In this document: positions 8,531 to 16,758 of the stretch, in pieces
Layout: each line of letters opens with the position of its first letter
Position numbering within the stretch: the stretch's first letter is position 1
NCBI RefSeq assembly: GCF_000425485.1
Contig: NZ_KE384390.1
Span: 2,629-35,370 of the forward strand
Length of the DNA: 32,742 nt
Source of the DNA: Flavobacterium tegetincola DSM 22377
Lineage (GTDB): Bacteria > Bacteroidota > Bacteroidia > Flavobacteriales > Flavobacteriaceae
Reading direction: 5' to 3'
Made by a program: the position numbers and the translations under genes
The notes under the pieces: generated by a model
What the model was told of the DNA's origin: nothing
Database searches by the model: none
Seen by the model: only the letters and a program-made list of their open reading frames with translations

Positions 8531-8833
8531 TTAGTTATTAATACCAAAATATCTATGAGCATTTATAACTTAATTGATTTTTCTTTGCTTCTATGTAGAG
8601 TATTTCTTGTTTTGATCCCTATTAAACAACATGGTCACTAGGCATATTTTTTCATTTTGTCTCAATAGTGCAAATTTACAGCGTAAGAAATCTTTTCTTT
8701 TCACAACTGGAATTCTACTGAGGTAGACTTTCTAATAAAAACAATCAAGTAGGAAAAATAGTATTTCTTAAACTTTATTAACCTATTGTTTCAGTAATTT
8801 TTCTCATTGTAAGTTTAAAACCGAAGTACAGGA

Positions 8834-10126
8834 TTATCGCCTAAATATATCCCTAAACTGATACAACAAGCGTTCAATTAATCGCAAATCCTCAGTTACA
8901 ATGTCAGCTGTTCCGGACATTTCCTGCTGAAAGATTATTTTTTTGTTGTAGGATGTTTCTATACCATTAGGGAGTGATACATCAATTAATAAATTCCCTT
9001 CTTTATCGGGGGTTAAAGAAATAGAGTGTACTTTTCCTTTAATTATACCAAACTCACGATCAGGATAATTCGCTAATCGGATATTTACAACCTGATTTAA
9101 TTTGATTTTTCCCGAATTCTGTGCTAGAGCTTTCACTTTGGCAATATAATTTTTGTTGTTTGTTGGCACAATCGTAAAGACTTCTTCGCCTGAACTTATA
9201 GTTTGATTTTTGACCCAGATTTGCATAAAGGATACTTGTCCTTCTATTGAAGAACGCAAAACATAGGTTAATTCCCAATCGTTTATTGCTTTTTTTAATT
9301 GAGTGAAGGACTGCAAGACATTACGTAGTAAATTGATATTATCCTTCGATTCACTAATTTTTGTGATGCCAGAATTCCTGTTCAATTCATTAATGGAAGA
9401 ACGCATTTGAGATAATTGTGAACTTATATTACGCACATTTTTTTCGGATTGTAGATAATCTAAACTTTTACTTTCCCATTCTTGTGTGGCAATCACACCT
9501 TTATTAAACAGTGTTCGGTACCTTTCTAATTCTTGCTTTTTTAATTGCAATTCGTTTTGACTGATTTGATATTGCTGTTGGGTCAATAATAAACGTTCTT
9601 TTAATTGATTGGTTTCTAAACTTTGGGCGGTTTTCTCTATAGTATACGGTTTAAGATCTCGATTCAAATCATATGCAATATAATCCTTTTCAAAAAGCGT
9701 AAAAGCATTTTGAATTTCACCCAACTGAAAATTAGCAAATCGATCAATAGGAAAATTAAATGTTCCAGTATTTGTAGATAGAGTATCTACACAACTTTTT
9801 AATTGCAAAACATCGCTATAATTTGCTGTATTTTCTATAATTGCCAATGCATTTTTAGGAAAAACTTCCGTTCTGTCTTCAACCAAAATTTGGGCTATTT
9901 TGCCACTTGTTCGTGCCACTAATTTTTCAGGAGGATTTTGAGTTGTGATGATTACTTGAGTGGTTACAATGTCTGGGTACTTCACATAGTACGCACCTAC
10001 CATCATACTAAAAAGAATGAGAAGTACCACAATATTTCCCCATCGTATCATCCAATGCGGTACGCGCGTGAGTATTTCTTGTACCTCTTCACTTCTTAAC
10101 TCTATTTCTTTATGTTCTTCTGGCAT
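8834..10126 (-). CDS. HlyD-family membrane fusion (adaptor) protein
   Basis: Periplasmic adaptor of 430 aa that should link the C39 ABC exporter to an outer-membrane channel. A short cytoplasmic N-terminus precedes one membrane segment (about residues 29-48), a lipoyl-like half (KLVARTSGKIAQILVEDRTEV), a long coiled-coil hairpin (about 165-265, 'LLLTQQQYQISQNELQLKKQ'), and the returning beta-barrel part (FTIVPTNNKNYIAKV ... VNIRLANYPDREFGIIKG). Length and order are normal for this family. Last gene of cassette 1, 95 bp after the ABC gene. No TolC-like outer-membrane gene is nearby, so one elsewhere in the genome must serve. Confidence 0.9.
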   Translation of the reverse strand: MPEEHKEIELRSEEVQEILTRVPHWMIRWGNIVVLLILFSMMVGAYYVKYPDIVTTQVIITTQNPPEKLVARTSGKIAQILVEDRTEVFPKNALAIIENTANYSDVLQLKSCVDTLSTNTGTFNFPIDRFANFQLGEIQNAFTLFEKDYIAYDLNRDLKPYTIEKTAQSLETNQLKERLLLTQQQYQISQNELQLKKQELERYRTLFNKGVIATQEWESKSLDYLQSEKNVRNISSQLSQMRSSINELNRNSGITKISESKDNINLLRNVLQSFTQLKKAINDWELTYVLRSSIEGQVSFMQIWVKNQTISSGEEVFTIVPTNNKNYIAKVKALAQNSGKIKLNQVVNIRLANYPDREFGIIKGKVHSISLTPDKEGNLLIDVSLPNGIETSYNKKIIFQQEMSGTADIVTEDLRLIERLLYQFRDIFRR

Positions 10127-10192
10127 TTTATATCTTAATTGTTTTTCTGAAGGTCGTTTTTTTAGTACTGCTGACGTTGACCTAAGTCAAAT

Positions 10193-10217
10193 CTCCAAAG
10201 TTTTAAAAAACTTGGAG
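10193..10217 (-). other. Hairpin between exporter and adaptor genes
   Basis: An 11-bp stem with one bulge (CTCCAAGTTTT / AAAACTTTGGAG on the minus strand) starts five bases after the ABC gene stop. No T-run follows it on that strand, so RNA processing or partial attenuation is more likely than full termination. Confidence 0.4.
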
Positions 10218-10221
10218 GATG

Positions 10222-12498
10222 TTAAGACCCCAACTGCAACTGATTCTTCACTAATTTAAAGTAACTTCCTTTCAAAGCTACTAATTCCGTATGCGTACCC
10301 AACTCGATAATTTTTCCTTTTTCCAAAACTACAATTTGGTCGGCGTTCATAACGGTGCTTAATCTATGTGCAATAACAACAACTGTTTTATTTTTGAAAA
10401 AAATATCGAGCTTTTCCATAATCTCCTTTTCATTATTGGCATCTAAAGCACTCGTGGCTTCGTCAAAAAACAACATTTCAGGATTTTTATAGACCGCTCG
10501 TGCAATCAGTAAACGTTGCTTTTGTCCCGTACTCATTCCCACACCTTCACTACCAATTTTAGTATTGTACCTCAATGGATAATTTTCAATAAACTCTTTT
10601 ATATTAGCCACATCAGCTGCATATTGTAGACGTGTTTTATCAATTACATCTTGACCAATTGCAATATTATTCGCAATAGTGTCATTAAATATAAAACCTT
10701 CTTGCATTACTGTACCGATATGACTACGCCATGTTTTTTGACTGATATTTTCCAAATTCAATCCAATTCTATCCCGAACTTCCTGTGAAGCTAACTCTCT
10801 TCCAATTGTGAAATTGTCGGGATAGGGTTTTGGAGTGAGGCTTATTTCTCCTCGATTTGGTTCGTAAAACTTCAACAATAATTTCATCAATGTTGTTTTT
10901 CCACTTCCACTCGTTCCCACAATAGCCGTTACTTTATTTGCAGGAATAACTAAATTTAAATTTTCCAACACATTCACATCAGAGCCAACATACCTAAAAT
11001 CCAAATCTTTTATAACAATGTCTGAATCTTCAGGAATCTCTTTTACTTTCTCTACATCATTTTGCGTTTCATCTTCTTTGTCGTGAATTTCAGACAATCG
11101 TGCTAGTGATATTTTAGCATCTTGCAACTCACGGATAAAACCAATAAGCTGTATAATGGGTCCATTCAATCCACCTACAATACTCGTTATTGCCATCATC
11201 ATCCCTAAAGTAATCTGACCATCAATAACTAGTTTTGCCGACAAAAAAATTATAATGATGTTTTTAAGTTCATTGATAAAGTTAGAACCAATACCTTGTG
11301 TTTGTTCCAACACTAAACTCTTCATTGAAACTTTAAATAATCGTGCTTGAATATATTCCCAACCCCAACGTTTTTGTTTTTCGGCATTGTGTAGTTTTAT
11401 TTCCTGCATTCCGTTGATGAGTTCAATCACTTTACTTTGTTCTTGACTTACTTCTGCAAAACGTTTGTAATCCAATACTTCACGTCGTTTTAAAAACAAA
11501 ATAACCCATAAAAAGTACAGAAAACTGCCTGTAAAAAATACGGCAAATATCTTCAAGTTATAATAAGCCAAAACGCCTCCCATGATAAACATATTAATCA
11601 CCGAAAATAGCACACTCAATGACGAAGTGGTCAGAATCCGTTCAATCCTATGGTGGTCATTGATACGTTGCATAATATCACCCGTCATCCGTACATCAAA
11701 GTAAGAAATAGGCAAATTCATCAACTTAATAAAAAAATCCGAAATTAACGAGATATTTATTCGTGTAGAAAGATGCAAAATAATCCAGCTTCTGATAAGC
11801 TCCAAAGCCGTCTTGCCAAAAAACAGAAACAACTGTGCTGCCAAAACCATATAAATAAAATGGATATTCTGGTTTTGAATCCCTACATCTACCACACTTT
11901 GGGTCAAAAATGGAAATATTAATTGCAAGATACTTCCCGCTACTAATCCAATGATTAATTGTACTACAAACGACTTGTATTGCAACACGTATTTTGAGAT
12001 AAACTTAAACCCAAAACTTTTTTCGTTTTCATCAAGTTCATTTTGGTAAAATTTAGGCGTTGGCTCAACCAATAAAGCTATACCTTCTTCGGTAGTTTCA
12101 TTGGCATTATTCCCTATCCATAACTTTAAAAATTCTTCTTGAGTATATTCAATCAAACCATAACCTGGATCGGATATGTAAAATTTTTCTACTTTAGATT
12201 TCGTGATTTTTAGTTTGTATAATACGACATAATGATTTGCATTCCAATGTAAGATGCAAGGTAACGGCGCTTCTTGCAATTTCTCTAAGTCAAGCTTTAC
12301 ACCCAAAGTTCTAAATCCTAAAGATTCTGCTGCTTCACTTAAGTTTAGAAGGTTACTTCCTTCTCTTGTAGTTTCAGATAATTCCCTTAAAGTTTGAATA
12401 TTAAGCGTTTTGCCATAGTGTTTGGCAATTATTTTTAGGCAAGTTGCTCCGCAATCTTTGGAGTCTGGTTGAAGATAATGAGGAAACTTTTTATACAT
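10222..12498 (-). CDS. C39-peptidase-containing ABC exporter
   Basis: Inner-membrane exporter of 758 aa that cleaves GG leaders and pumps the mature peptide out. The N-terminal C39 peptidase shows DSKDCGATC (Cys16), NHYVVL (His89) and SDPGYG (Asp110). A six-helix membrane domain spans about residues 165-450. The nucleotide-binding domain has Walker A GTSGSGKTT (about 528), signature MSTGQKQR (about 655), Walker B MLFFDEATSALD and H-loop AHRLST. All catalytic residues are present. It overlaps the SPASM gene by 8 bp, placing it in cassette 1. Since cassette 2 lacks an exporter, it probably handles both precursors. Confidence 0.95.
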   Translation of the reverse strand: MYKKFPHYLQPDSKDCGATCLKIIAKHYGKTLNIQTLRELSETTREGSNLLNLSEAAESLGFRTLGVKLDLEKLQEAPLPCILHWNANHYVVLYKLKITKSKVEKFYISDPGYGLIEYTQEEFLKLWIGNNANETTEEGIALLVEPTPKFYQNELDENEKSFGFKFISKYVLQYKSFVVQLIIGLVAGSILQLIFPFLTQSVVDVGIQNQNIHFIYMVLAAQLFLFFGKTALELIRSWIILHLSTRINISLISDFFIKLMNLPISYFDVRMTGDIMQRINDHHRIERILTTSSLSVLFSVINMFIMGGVLAYYNLKIFAVFFTGSFLYFLWVILFLKRREVLDYKRFAEVSQEQSKVIELINGMQEIKLHNAEKQKRWGWEYIQARLFKVSMKSLVLEQTQGIGSNFINELKNIIIIFLSAKLVIDGQITLGMMMAITSIVGGLNGPIIQLIGFIRELQDAKISLARLSEIHDKEDETQNDVEKVKEIPEDSDIVIKDLDFRYVGSDVNVLENLNLVIPANKVTAIVGTSGSGKTTLMKLLLKFYEPNRGEISLTPKPYPDNFTIGRELASQEVRDRIGLNLENISQKTWRSHIGTVMQEGFIFNDTIANNIAIGQDVIDKTRLQYAADVANIKEFIENYPLRYNTKIGSEGVGMSTGQKQRLLIARAVYKNPEMLFFDEATSALDANNEKEIMEKLDIFFKNKTVVVIAHRLSTVMNADQIVVLEKGKIIELGTHTELVALKGSYFKLVKNQLQLGS

Positions 12499-13579
12499 CT
12501 TTTTTTACCAAATCTTGCATACCATAATATTCAATGGCTTTTTCTTTTAACGGATTAGTACTCCATTCTGCCCATTCATTAGTGTAAGGATTGTAACCAC
12601 ATTTCAAGGGTTTTGCATATTGGTCATTCTCGTCTTCTGTGTAGCCTCGACAATCGGTACAAATATGACGAAACTCACAATCTTTACATGTGTTGATTTG
12701 GTCTTTATTTACATTCCAGTATTTTTTAAATTCTGGGTCTGCCAATGCAGTAGCCAAACTAGTATCTTGCAGTTTGCCAAAACTTTTTGATATTGCTGGA
12801 CAATTCTTTATTTCACCGTTTCGATCTATTGAAATTTTTCTATTTAAACATGTATTATGTTGTAAGGATTCTGTAAAATGAGCAATATGAGGTGTGAAAT
12901 ATTTCATGTCTACAACTCCACAAAACTTAAATGAATCAATTATAATGCTAGATTTAATTATTTCAGTGGCATTAAAGTCGTTACAGTTTAGTACTTCATT
13001 ATCTTCTGTCGAATGAACTATGATTTTCACTATTCTTAAAAATCTCGTTGTTAAATACTTTAAAAAAGTTAAATCTTTATGTTCATCGAATTTTAGAATC
13101 AACCCTATGCGATTAATTGAACTTTTTTCAAAAAGACTCAATATATCTAAAAGTAATTCATTCGTTAATGTTTCGTACATTATGATTTCTATGTACTGAC
13201 ATTGTAAATCTTCCAACTGCAAAATTAAATTTTTATATTTTCCTACTTCAGAGAGTTCTTCAACAATACAACTCTCAATCAAAAATGGTGTCTGAAAATC
13301 GATATTCATTTTAGGAAACCATTCAACCTCCTCTTCATTACAATAAAATCCCAACTCTTCTTCAATTAGTCTATTAAAATAATTTTCTATAATTTTTTTA
13401 TTTTCTATATTATATTCTATGTAAATTTCGTCTAAGCTTATTTTTTCGGTTTTAAGCAAAATTTCAAAAAGATCATTTGGAATGAGTTGATATTGAATCC
13501 TTTGAGTGTCTACAATTAGAGAACGTTTAAAACCTTTAACCAATAAACAATTAGAGTATAATTTAAAATGTTTCATCAT
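12491..13579 (-). CDS. gwsS: Grasp-with-spasm SPASM-domain peptide maturase (cassette 1)
   Basis: Paralogue of the protein at 5287-6363, 362 aa. The SPASM cysteines are Cys298, 301, 307 and 310 (CKDCEFRHICTDC) and Cys327 (LKCGYNPYTNEW), with earlier cysteines in NTCLNRKISI and IKNCPAIS. No CxxxCxxC radical-SAM motif is visible. The start MMKHFKLYSNCLLVKGFKRS aligns with MKNYFAFFSNVILTVGNKRT of the paralogue, supporting a start at 13579 or one codon later. Overlaps both neighbours by a few bases (62-aa gene before, exporter after), so it is part of one operon. Likely substrate is the 68-aa precursor at 14708-14914. Confidence 0.88.
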   Translation of the reverse strand: MMKHFKLYSNCLLVKGFKRSLIVDTQRIQYQLIPNDLFEILLKTEKISLDEIYIEYNIENKKIIENYFNRLIEEELGFYCNEEEVEWFPKMNIDFQTPFLIESCIVEELSEVGKYKNLILQLEDLQCQYIEIIMYETLTNELLLDILSLFEKSSINRIGLILKFDEHKDLTFLKYLTTRFLRIVKIIVHSTEDNEVLNCNDFNATEIIKSSIIIDSFKFCGVVDMKYFTPHIAHFTESLQHNTCLNRKISIDRNGEIKNCPAISKSFGKLQDTSLATALADPEFKKYWNVNKDQINTCKDCEFRHICTDCRGYTEDENDQYAKPLKCGYNPYTNEWAEWSTNPLKEKAIEYYGMQDLVKKDV

Positions 13580-13764
13580 AAGAATCTGGTAACGCTTTTT
13601 ACATTGGTAGACACATGAAATCTATTTGTGTCATAGAAATCTATTGCTACAAACTTACCTCCTATAGCAGAGATGCTTTGTTTTATAGTAATATTATTAA
13701 AAGAAAGTGAAATATTTTCTCTATTATTTTTTAACAGCTTCTTGAAGTTTTCTTGTTTAGTCAT
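13576..13764 (-). CDS. Small protein between ATP-grasp and SPASM genes (62 aa)
   Basis: A small protein I do not recognise. It overlaps the ATP-grasp gene by 8 bp and the SPASM gene by 4 bp, and so is almost certainly co-translated with them. The N-terminus is polar and basic (MTKQENFKKLLKNNRENISL), followed by ISAIGGKFVAIDFYDTNRF. The IGG at about residues 34-36 resembles a double-Gly leader end, so an atypical third precursor is conceivable, but the 68-aa gene in the same slot of cassette 2 lacks this motif. An accessory protein of the modification pair is the more cautious reading. Confidence 0.6.
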   Translation of the reverse strand: MTKQENFKKLLKNNRENISLSFNNITIKQSISAIGGKFVAIDFYDTNRFHVSTNVKSVTRFL

Positions 13765-14692
13765 AATAATATTTTTTAAAATAGCTTGCGATTTCTTTGT
13801 TTAATCCATAATTACAAGGTATATCTACCATTCCAAACTGTCCTATAGGATTGACTTCAAGAAAATAAAATTCATTCTCGGGAGTAACAATCATATCTAT
13901 TGATCCGCAATTTAGGTTTAACTCTGTCATCAATTCTCTAAGTTGAATTTTTAAATATTTGGGAATATCAAAAGAAACATTGCGATTTGGTTTTTGACGA
14001 TTATAATTTCTAAAATCTGTTGCTGTTGTATTATCTTTTTGTGAAAAGATAGCCATTGACCAAAATTCTCCCTGTAAATAAAATATTCTTAATTCATATT
14101 TTTTAACAATATAGTTCTGAATTAAAGAAGGAAAAAACGTAGTAGGGATGTAATAATTACCTTCGAGCTTTACAGTGTAATCGACTGCAAAAAAACCTTC
14201 ATAATGTAAAACATTACTACCTGTTATTGATTTTGTTGAATATTCTAAATGTGGCTCCAATATTGACAATCTTATTTTTTCACTGAACAAATAATCATCC
14301 GGAGTTTTTATATTAAGTTTTCTTGCAATATCGCTTACAATTAGTTTATTTACATCAGAACCTTTAAAAGTGTTTATATGAGGCAATAATGAAAGTTTGT
14401 AATAAATAAACTCATGAATTTTAATATATTCAGATTTCAAAGAATTATTAATGTACTCATCATTAATCGGATGAAACTTAAATCTTAAATGTCCTCGACG
14501 ATACCAAACTGCTTTAATTTCTGATAAATCAAAACTTTGTTTACCTTTCTTTATGGTGATGTCAGTCCCACTAAATAAATAGTCTAAATCATCATCTTCA
14601 TTTATACGAAACCACTTCAACTTAAAATGAGAAAGCCAATTAATTACATTGTTTGTAGATTGATCGGCTTTCTCGGTTATTATTAATATCAT
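13757..14692 (-). CDS. gwsG: Grasp-with-spasm ATP-grasp peptide maturase (cassette 1)
   Basis: ATP-grasp ligase of 311 aa. The N-terminal preATP region includes WYRRGHLRFKF, also typical of graspetide ligases. ATP-binding segments follow (YELRIFYLQGEFWSMAIFSQ, FRNYNRQKPNRN) and the metal motif DMIVTPENEFYFLEVNPIGQ with Glu279 and Asn281. This copy has the full E-N-P-x-G-Q signature, unlike cassette 2. Starts 15 bp after the precursor stop and overlaps the 62-aa gene. It should modify the acidic, Thr-rich core of that precursor. Confidence 0.9.
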   Translation of the reverse strand: MILIITEKADQSTNNVINWLSHFKLKWFRINEDDDLDYLFSGTDITIKKGKQSFDLSEIKAVWYRRGHLRFKFHPINDEYINNSLKSEYIKIHEFIYYKLSLLPHINTFKGSDVNKLIVSDIARKLNIKTPDDYLFSEKIRLSILEPHLEYSTKSITGSNVLHYEGFFAVDYTVKLEGNYYIPTTFFPSLIQNYIVKKYELRIFYLQGEFWSMAIFSQKDNTTATDFRNYNRQKPNRNVSFDIPKYLKIQLRELMTELNLNCGSIDMIVTPENEFYFLEVNPIGQFGMVDIPCNYGLNKEIASYFKKYYYD

Positions 14693-14707
14693 TTCAGCAA
14701 ATAAATA

Positions 14708-14914
14708 TTAACATTCAACATCATAAATGGTGTTAACAGTCTTAAAAAACCTACCATTGTCATCTAGAATCGTTTGTGTACTGTCTCCACAATTATCCTC
14801 ACAAGTACTATAAGTTGGTCCATTCTGCTGACTACCACCAGCACCACCAGCAATATGATGCATACTACTACTTGCTAAAACAAATTTTTGATCGAAATTT
14901 TCTAATTTTTTCAT
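14708..14914 (-). CDS. Grasp-with-spasm precursor peptide 1 (GG leader)
   Basis: A 68-aa precursor. The leader MKKLENFDQKFVLASSSMHH ends in IAGG (Gly23-24) with a second Gly-Gly at 26-27, giving two possible C39 cleavage points. The core of 41-44 residues has three Cys (38, 42, 68, the last being the C-terminal residue), many acidic residues (CEDNCGD, LDDNG, YDVEC) and Thr/Ser, fitting side-chain cross-linking by ATP-grasp. It lies 27 bp after the lipoprotein gene and 15 bp before the ATP-grasp gene. The leader resembles that of precursor 2 only in general form (MKxL start, hydrophobic residues, I-x-G-G). Confidence 0.82.
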   Translation of the reverse strand: MKKLENFDQKFVLASSSMHHIAGGAGGSQQNGPTYSTCEDNCGDSTQTILDDNGRFFKTVNTIYDVEC

Positions 14915-14941
14915 AAAATATATAATTAATTGTTAATAATT

Positions 14942-15844
14942 CTACTTTGGTTCAGGGTTTAGTAAATTGTTTTTCCAATCTACATATCCTAATGACGGAA
15001 GCCCTATAAGGTGTCTGTTTTTATTAATTTCTCTTTCTGATAACTTTAAATTATCTTTAAAAGTTCCATAAATTTGGGTTATATTTCTAAACATATTAAA
15101 TCTATCAATCATAAATGCATATACATCAGGCTCTTCATTGCCTTGACGCATATTTTCAAAAACGTTTTTAAAAAAATACTCGTTATTTATAGAAGTGCTA
15201 GTATGGTATAAGATTGGGGAAATAGAAACTAACTTTTTATCAATGGTATAATTTCCAATCATAGACATATTTGGATAGCCAAAATCTCTAAAAATTCGCA
15301 TAAGTTCAGTCTGATTTACCGAATCTGCATAATTCCTCATTTGTTGACTTTCAGAAGTTTTATTTCCAATTCTATATTTTTGATCTTGGTTAATTAAAAT
15401 AACAATATCATTTCGTAGTTTTAAATTTATACTCTTTAAATACAATTCTCTAGCAGATTTATATTTTATATCCATTTTTTCAAATGTTTTATAATAAGAA
15501 CTTAGTATTGAATCAGTCTCAAGCCAATCATTATCGTATCCATATTTTGACACTAATTTAAAGAAATCGTCTTGATTTAATTTTTTATTAAGTATTATTT
15601 TCAATTTACAAAATGTACTATATTCATCAAATTTAAAAGTATTGATTGGCTCATATTTTTTGAACAAATTATCTAAAATGTCATAAGAATCCTGATAATT
15701 CCCAACAACAAATAAACTATCAGCCTCATATACTTTTAAATAATAAGGAATATAATTCGCATTTTTGCTGCCAATTTTAGTACAAGAACTTTTGCAGGAA
15801 AAGAAGAGAAAAATAATAAACACTCCTAAAAATATTTTTTTCAT
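14942..15844 (-). CDS. DUF6624-like lipoprotein leading RiPP cassette 1
   Basis: Predicted lipoprotein of 300 aa: signal MKKIFLGVFIIFLFF followed by SCKSS with lipobox Cys17. The first half looks helical and TPR-like (DSLFVVGNYQDSYDILDNLF). The second half (about residues 150-285) resembles DUF6624: INQDQKYR, FRDFGYPNMSMIG, LYHTS, EPDVYAFMIDR, QIYGTF. It is the first gene after the LytTR-controlled promoter and lies 27 bp ahead of the precursor, so it is made together with the peptide. Possible roles are producer protection or extracytoplasmic handling of the peptide; neither can be shown from sequence. Family assignment is from memory of its motifs. Confidence 0.75.
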   Translation of the reverse strand: MKKIFLGVFIIFLFFSCKSSCTKIGSKNANYIPYYLKVYEADSLFVVGNYQDSYDILDNLFKKYEPINTFKFDEYSTFCKLKIILNKKLNQDDFFKLVSKYGYDNDWLETDSILSSYYKTFEKMDIKYKSARELYLKSINLKLRNDIVILINQDQKYRIGNKTSESQQMRNYADSVNQTELMRIFRDFGYPNMSMIGNYTIDKKLVSISPILYHTSTSINNEYFFKNVFENMRQGNEEPDVYAFMIDRFNMFRNITQIYGTFKDNLKLSEREINKNRHLIGLPSLGYVDWKNNLLNPEPK

Positions 15845-15910
15845 TTCTAAATATTATATCTGATTATATTTATATATGTAAATGTAAACTTTGATCAAAA
15901 AGCTAAGCTT

Positions 15911-15941
15911 AAAAGTTACTTATTTATTTTTATTTTTTCAA
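15911..15941 (-). promoter_or_regulatory. Candidate promoter of RiPP cassette 1
   Basis: On the minus strand TTG (15941-15939), N20, then TAACTTTT (15918-15911), close to the Bacteroidetes consensus. The predicted leader to the lipoprotein ATG is about 66 bp. Confidence 0.5.
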
Positions 15942-15964
15942 AGGTAAGAGATAAAAATACTGCT

Positions 15965-15995
15965 ATTTACGGTTTTATGGATGATTTTTTACGGT
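15965..15995 (-). promoter_or_regulatory. LytTR-type direct-repeat operator (cassette 1)
   Basis: Minus-strand repeats ACCGTAAAA (15995-15987) and ACCGTAAAT (15973-15965) with a 13-bp spacer, ending 23 bp before the TTG element. The site begins 8 bp beyond the stop of the response regulator gene, so regulator and RiPP operon abut. Confidence 0.65.
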
Positions 15996-16003
15996 CTACT
16001 AAA

Positions 16004-16678
16004 TTAAATCAATTTTAACAATTTACATTTTTCAATTAACTCATTGTCAGTTGCTTTTCGGTCTAAGATTTGATTTTTCATAGTCGCTTTTCTTTTTTCG
16101 ATTGCGCTTAATGATAAGTTGATGTACTGCGATAAATTTTTAGTCAAAATTCCTTTTTCCAGACACAAAATAATTTGGGTATCGTATTCATCCCACTTAA
16201 TGGTTTGGCGAAGTAATTTTTGAATTGAATTATTAATTGACGGAGAGTAGAAATTTTCAGCATTAACGATGCTTTTAAAAATTTCCGGAAAAGTTTCAAA
16301 ATCAATGTCATTTTTAGAGAGAAATCCTTCTGGTTTTACTTGTTTGTGTACATTAAAGAGTAACAGTGGTTCTGTATGCATCGTTAACATTATTATAATG
16401 CAATCTGGAAACGAATTTCTAATTAGCAAGGCTATATCAGTTCCCGACAATAACTTTTCCTTATGAAATGGAGGAATACTAATATCTATCAGTGCTGCAT
16501 TTAATGGAATAGTTCTTTTTTCTAGTTGATTAATTATTTTGGATGCCGATTCGCAATCTATCGCTTTATGAAAATATATTTCCTGTATTTCTCTATTGGA
16601 TGCAATTAGATTGATGTAGGCATCCGTATTTATGGGATGGTCATCAACTACTAAAATGTTTTGATTGGTAGGTATCAT
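16004..16678 (-). CDS. LuxR-type response regulator (module A)
   Basis: Two-domain regulator of 224 aa: a receiver (about residues 6-130) with an intact acidic pocket (Asp12, Asp13, phospho-acceptor Asp65 in ALIDIS, Lys in FLSKND), then a LuxR/NarL-type helix-turn-helix (about 160-215, KNLSQYINLSLSAIEKR). The histidine kinase at 18019-20013 is of the NarX/DesK type that normally pairs with such regulators. It is divergent from the LytTR gene with 80 bp between, and a LytTR-type repeat pair begins 5 bp before its start codon, suggesting feedback. Its stop is 8 bp from the cassette 1 operator. Paralogue: 24074-24718. Confidence 0.88.
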   Translation of the reverse strand: MIPTNQNILVVDDHPINTDAYINLIASNREIQEIYFHKAIDCESASKIINQLEKRTIPLNAALIDISIPPFHKEKLLSGTDIALLIRNSFPDCIIIMLTMHTEPLLLFNVHKQVKPEGFLSKNDIDFETFPEIFKSIVNAENFYSPSINNSIQKLLRQTIKWDEYDTQIILCLEKGILTKNLSQYINLSLSAIEKRKATMKNQILDRKATDNELIEKCKLLKLI

Positions 16679-16683
16679 AGGTA

Positions 16684-16714
16684 ACCGTAATTAATTGTGC
16701 TTTAAACCGTAATT
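16684..16714 (+). promoter_or_regulatory. LytTR-type direct-repeat operator in the RR/LytTR divergent region
   Basis: Two identical plus-strand repeats ACCGTAATT (16684-16692 and 16706-16714) with a 13-bp spacer. A TTG follows at 16737-16739 (22 bp away), but the matching -10 region would fall within the LytTR reading frame. The site therefore looks more like an autoregulatory or repressing operator. Confidence 0.55.
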
Positions 16715-16758
16715 TGAAATATAAATGAATACTAATTTGCACCAAATTTATACAAAAG

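Larger units (their letters stand above)
8370..8833. other. Intergenic region between the two RiPP cassettes
   Basis: Contains the control region of cassette 2 (8418-8530). From 8531 to 8833 no gene is visible and no strong terminator follows the HlyD gene, so some readthrough from cassette 1 is possible. Confidence 0.5.
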
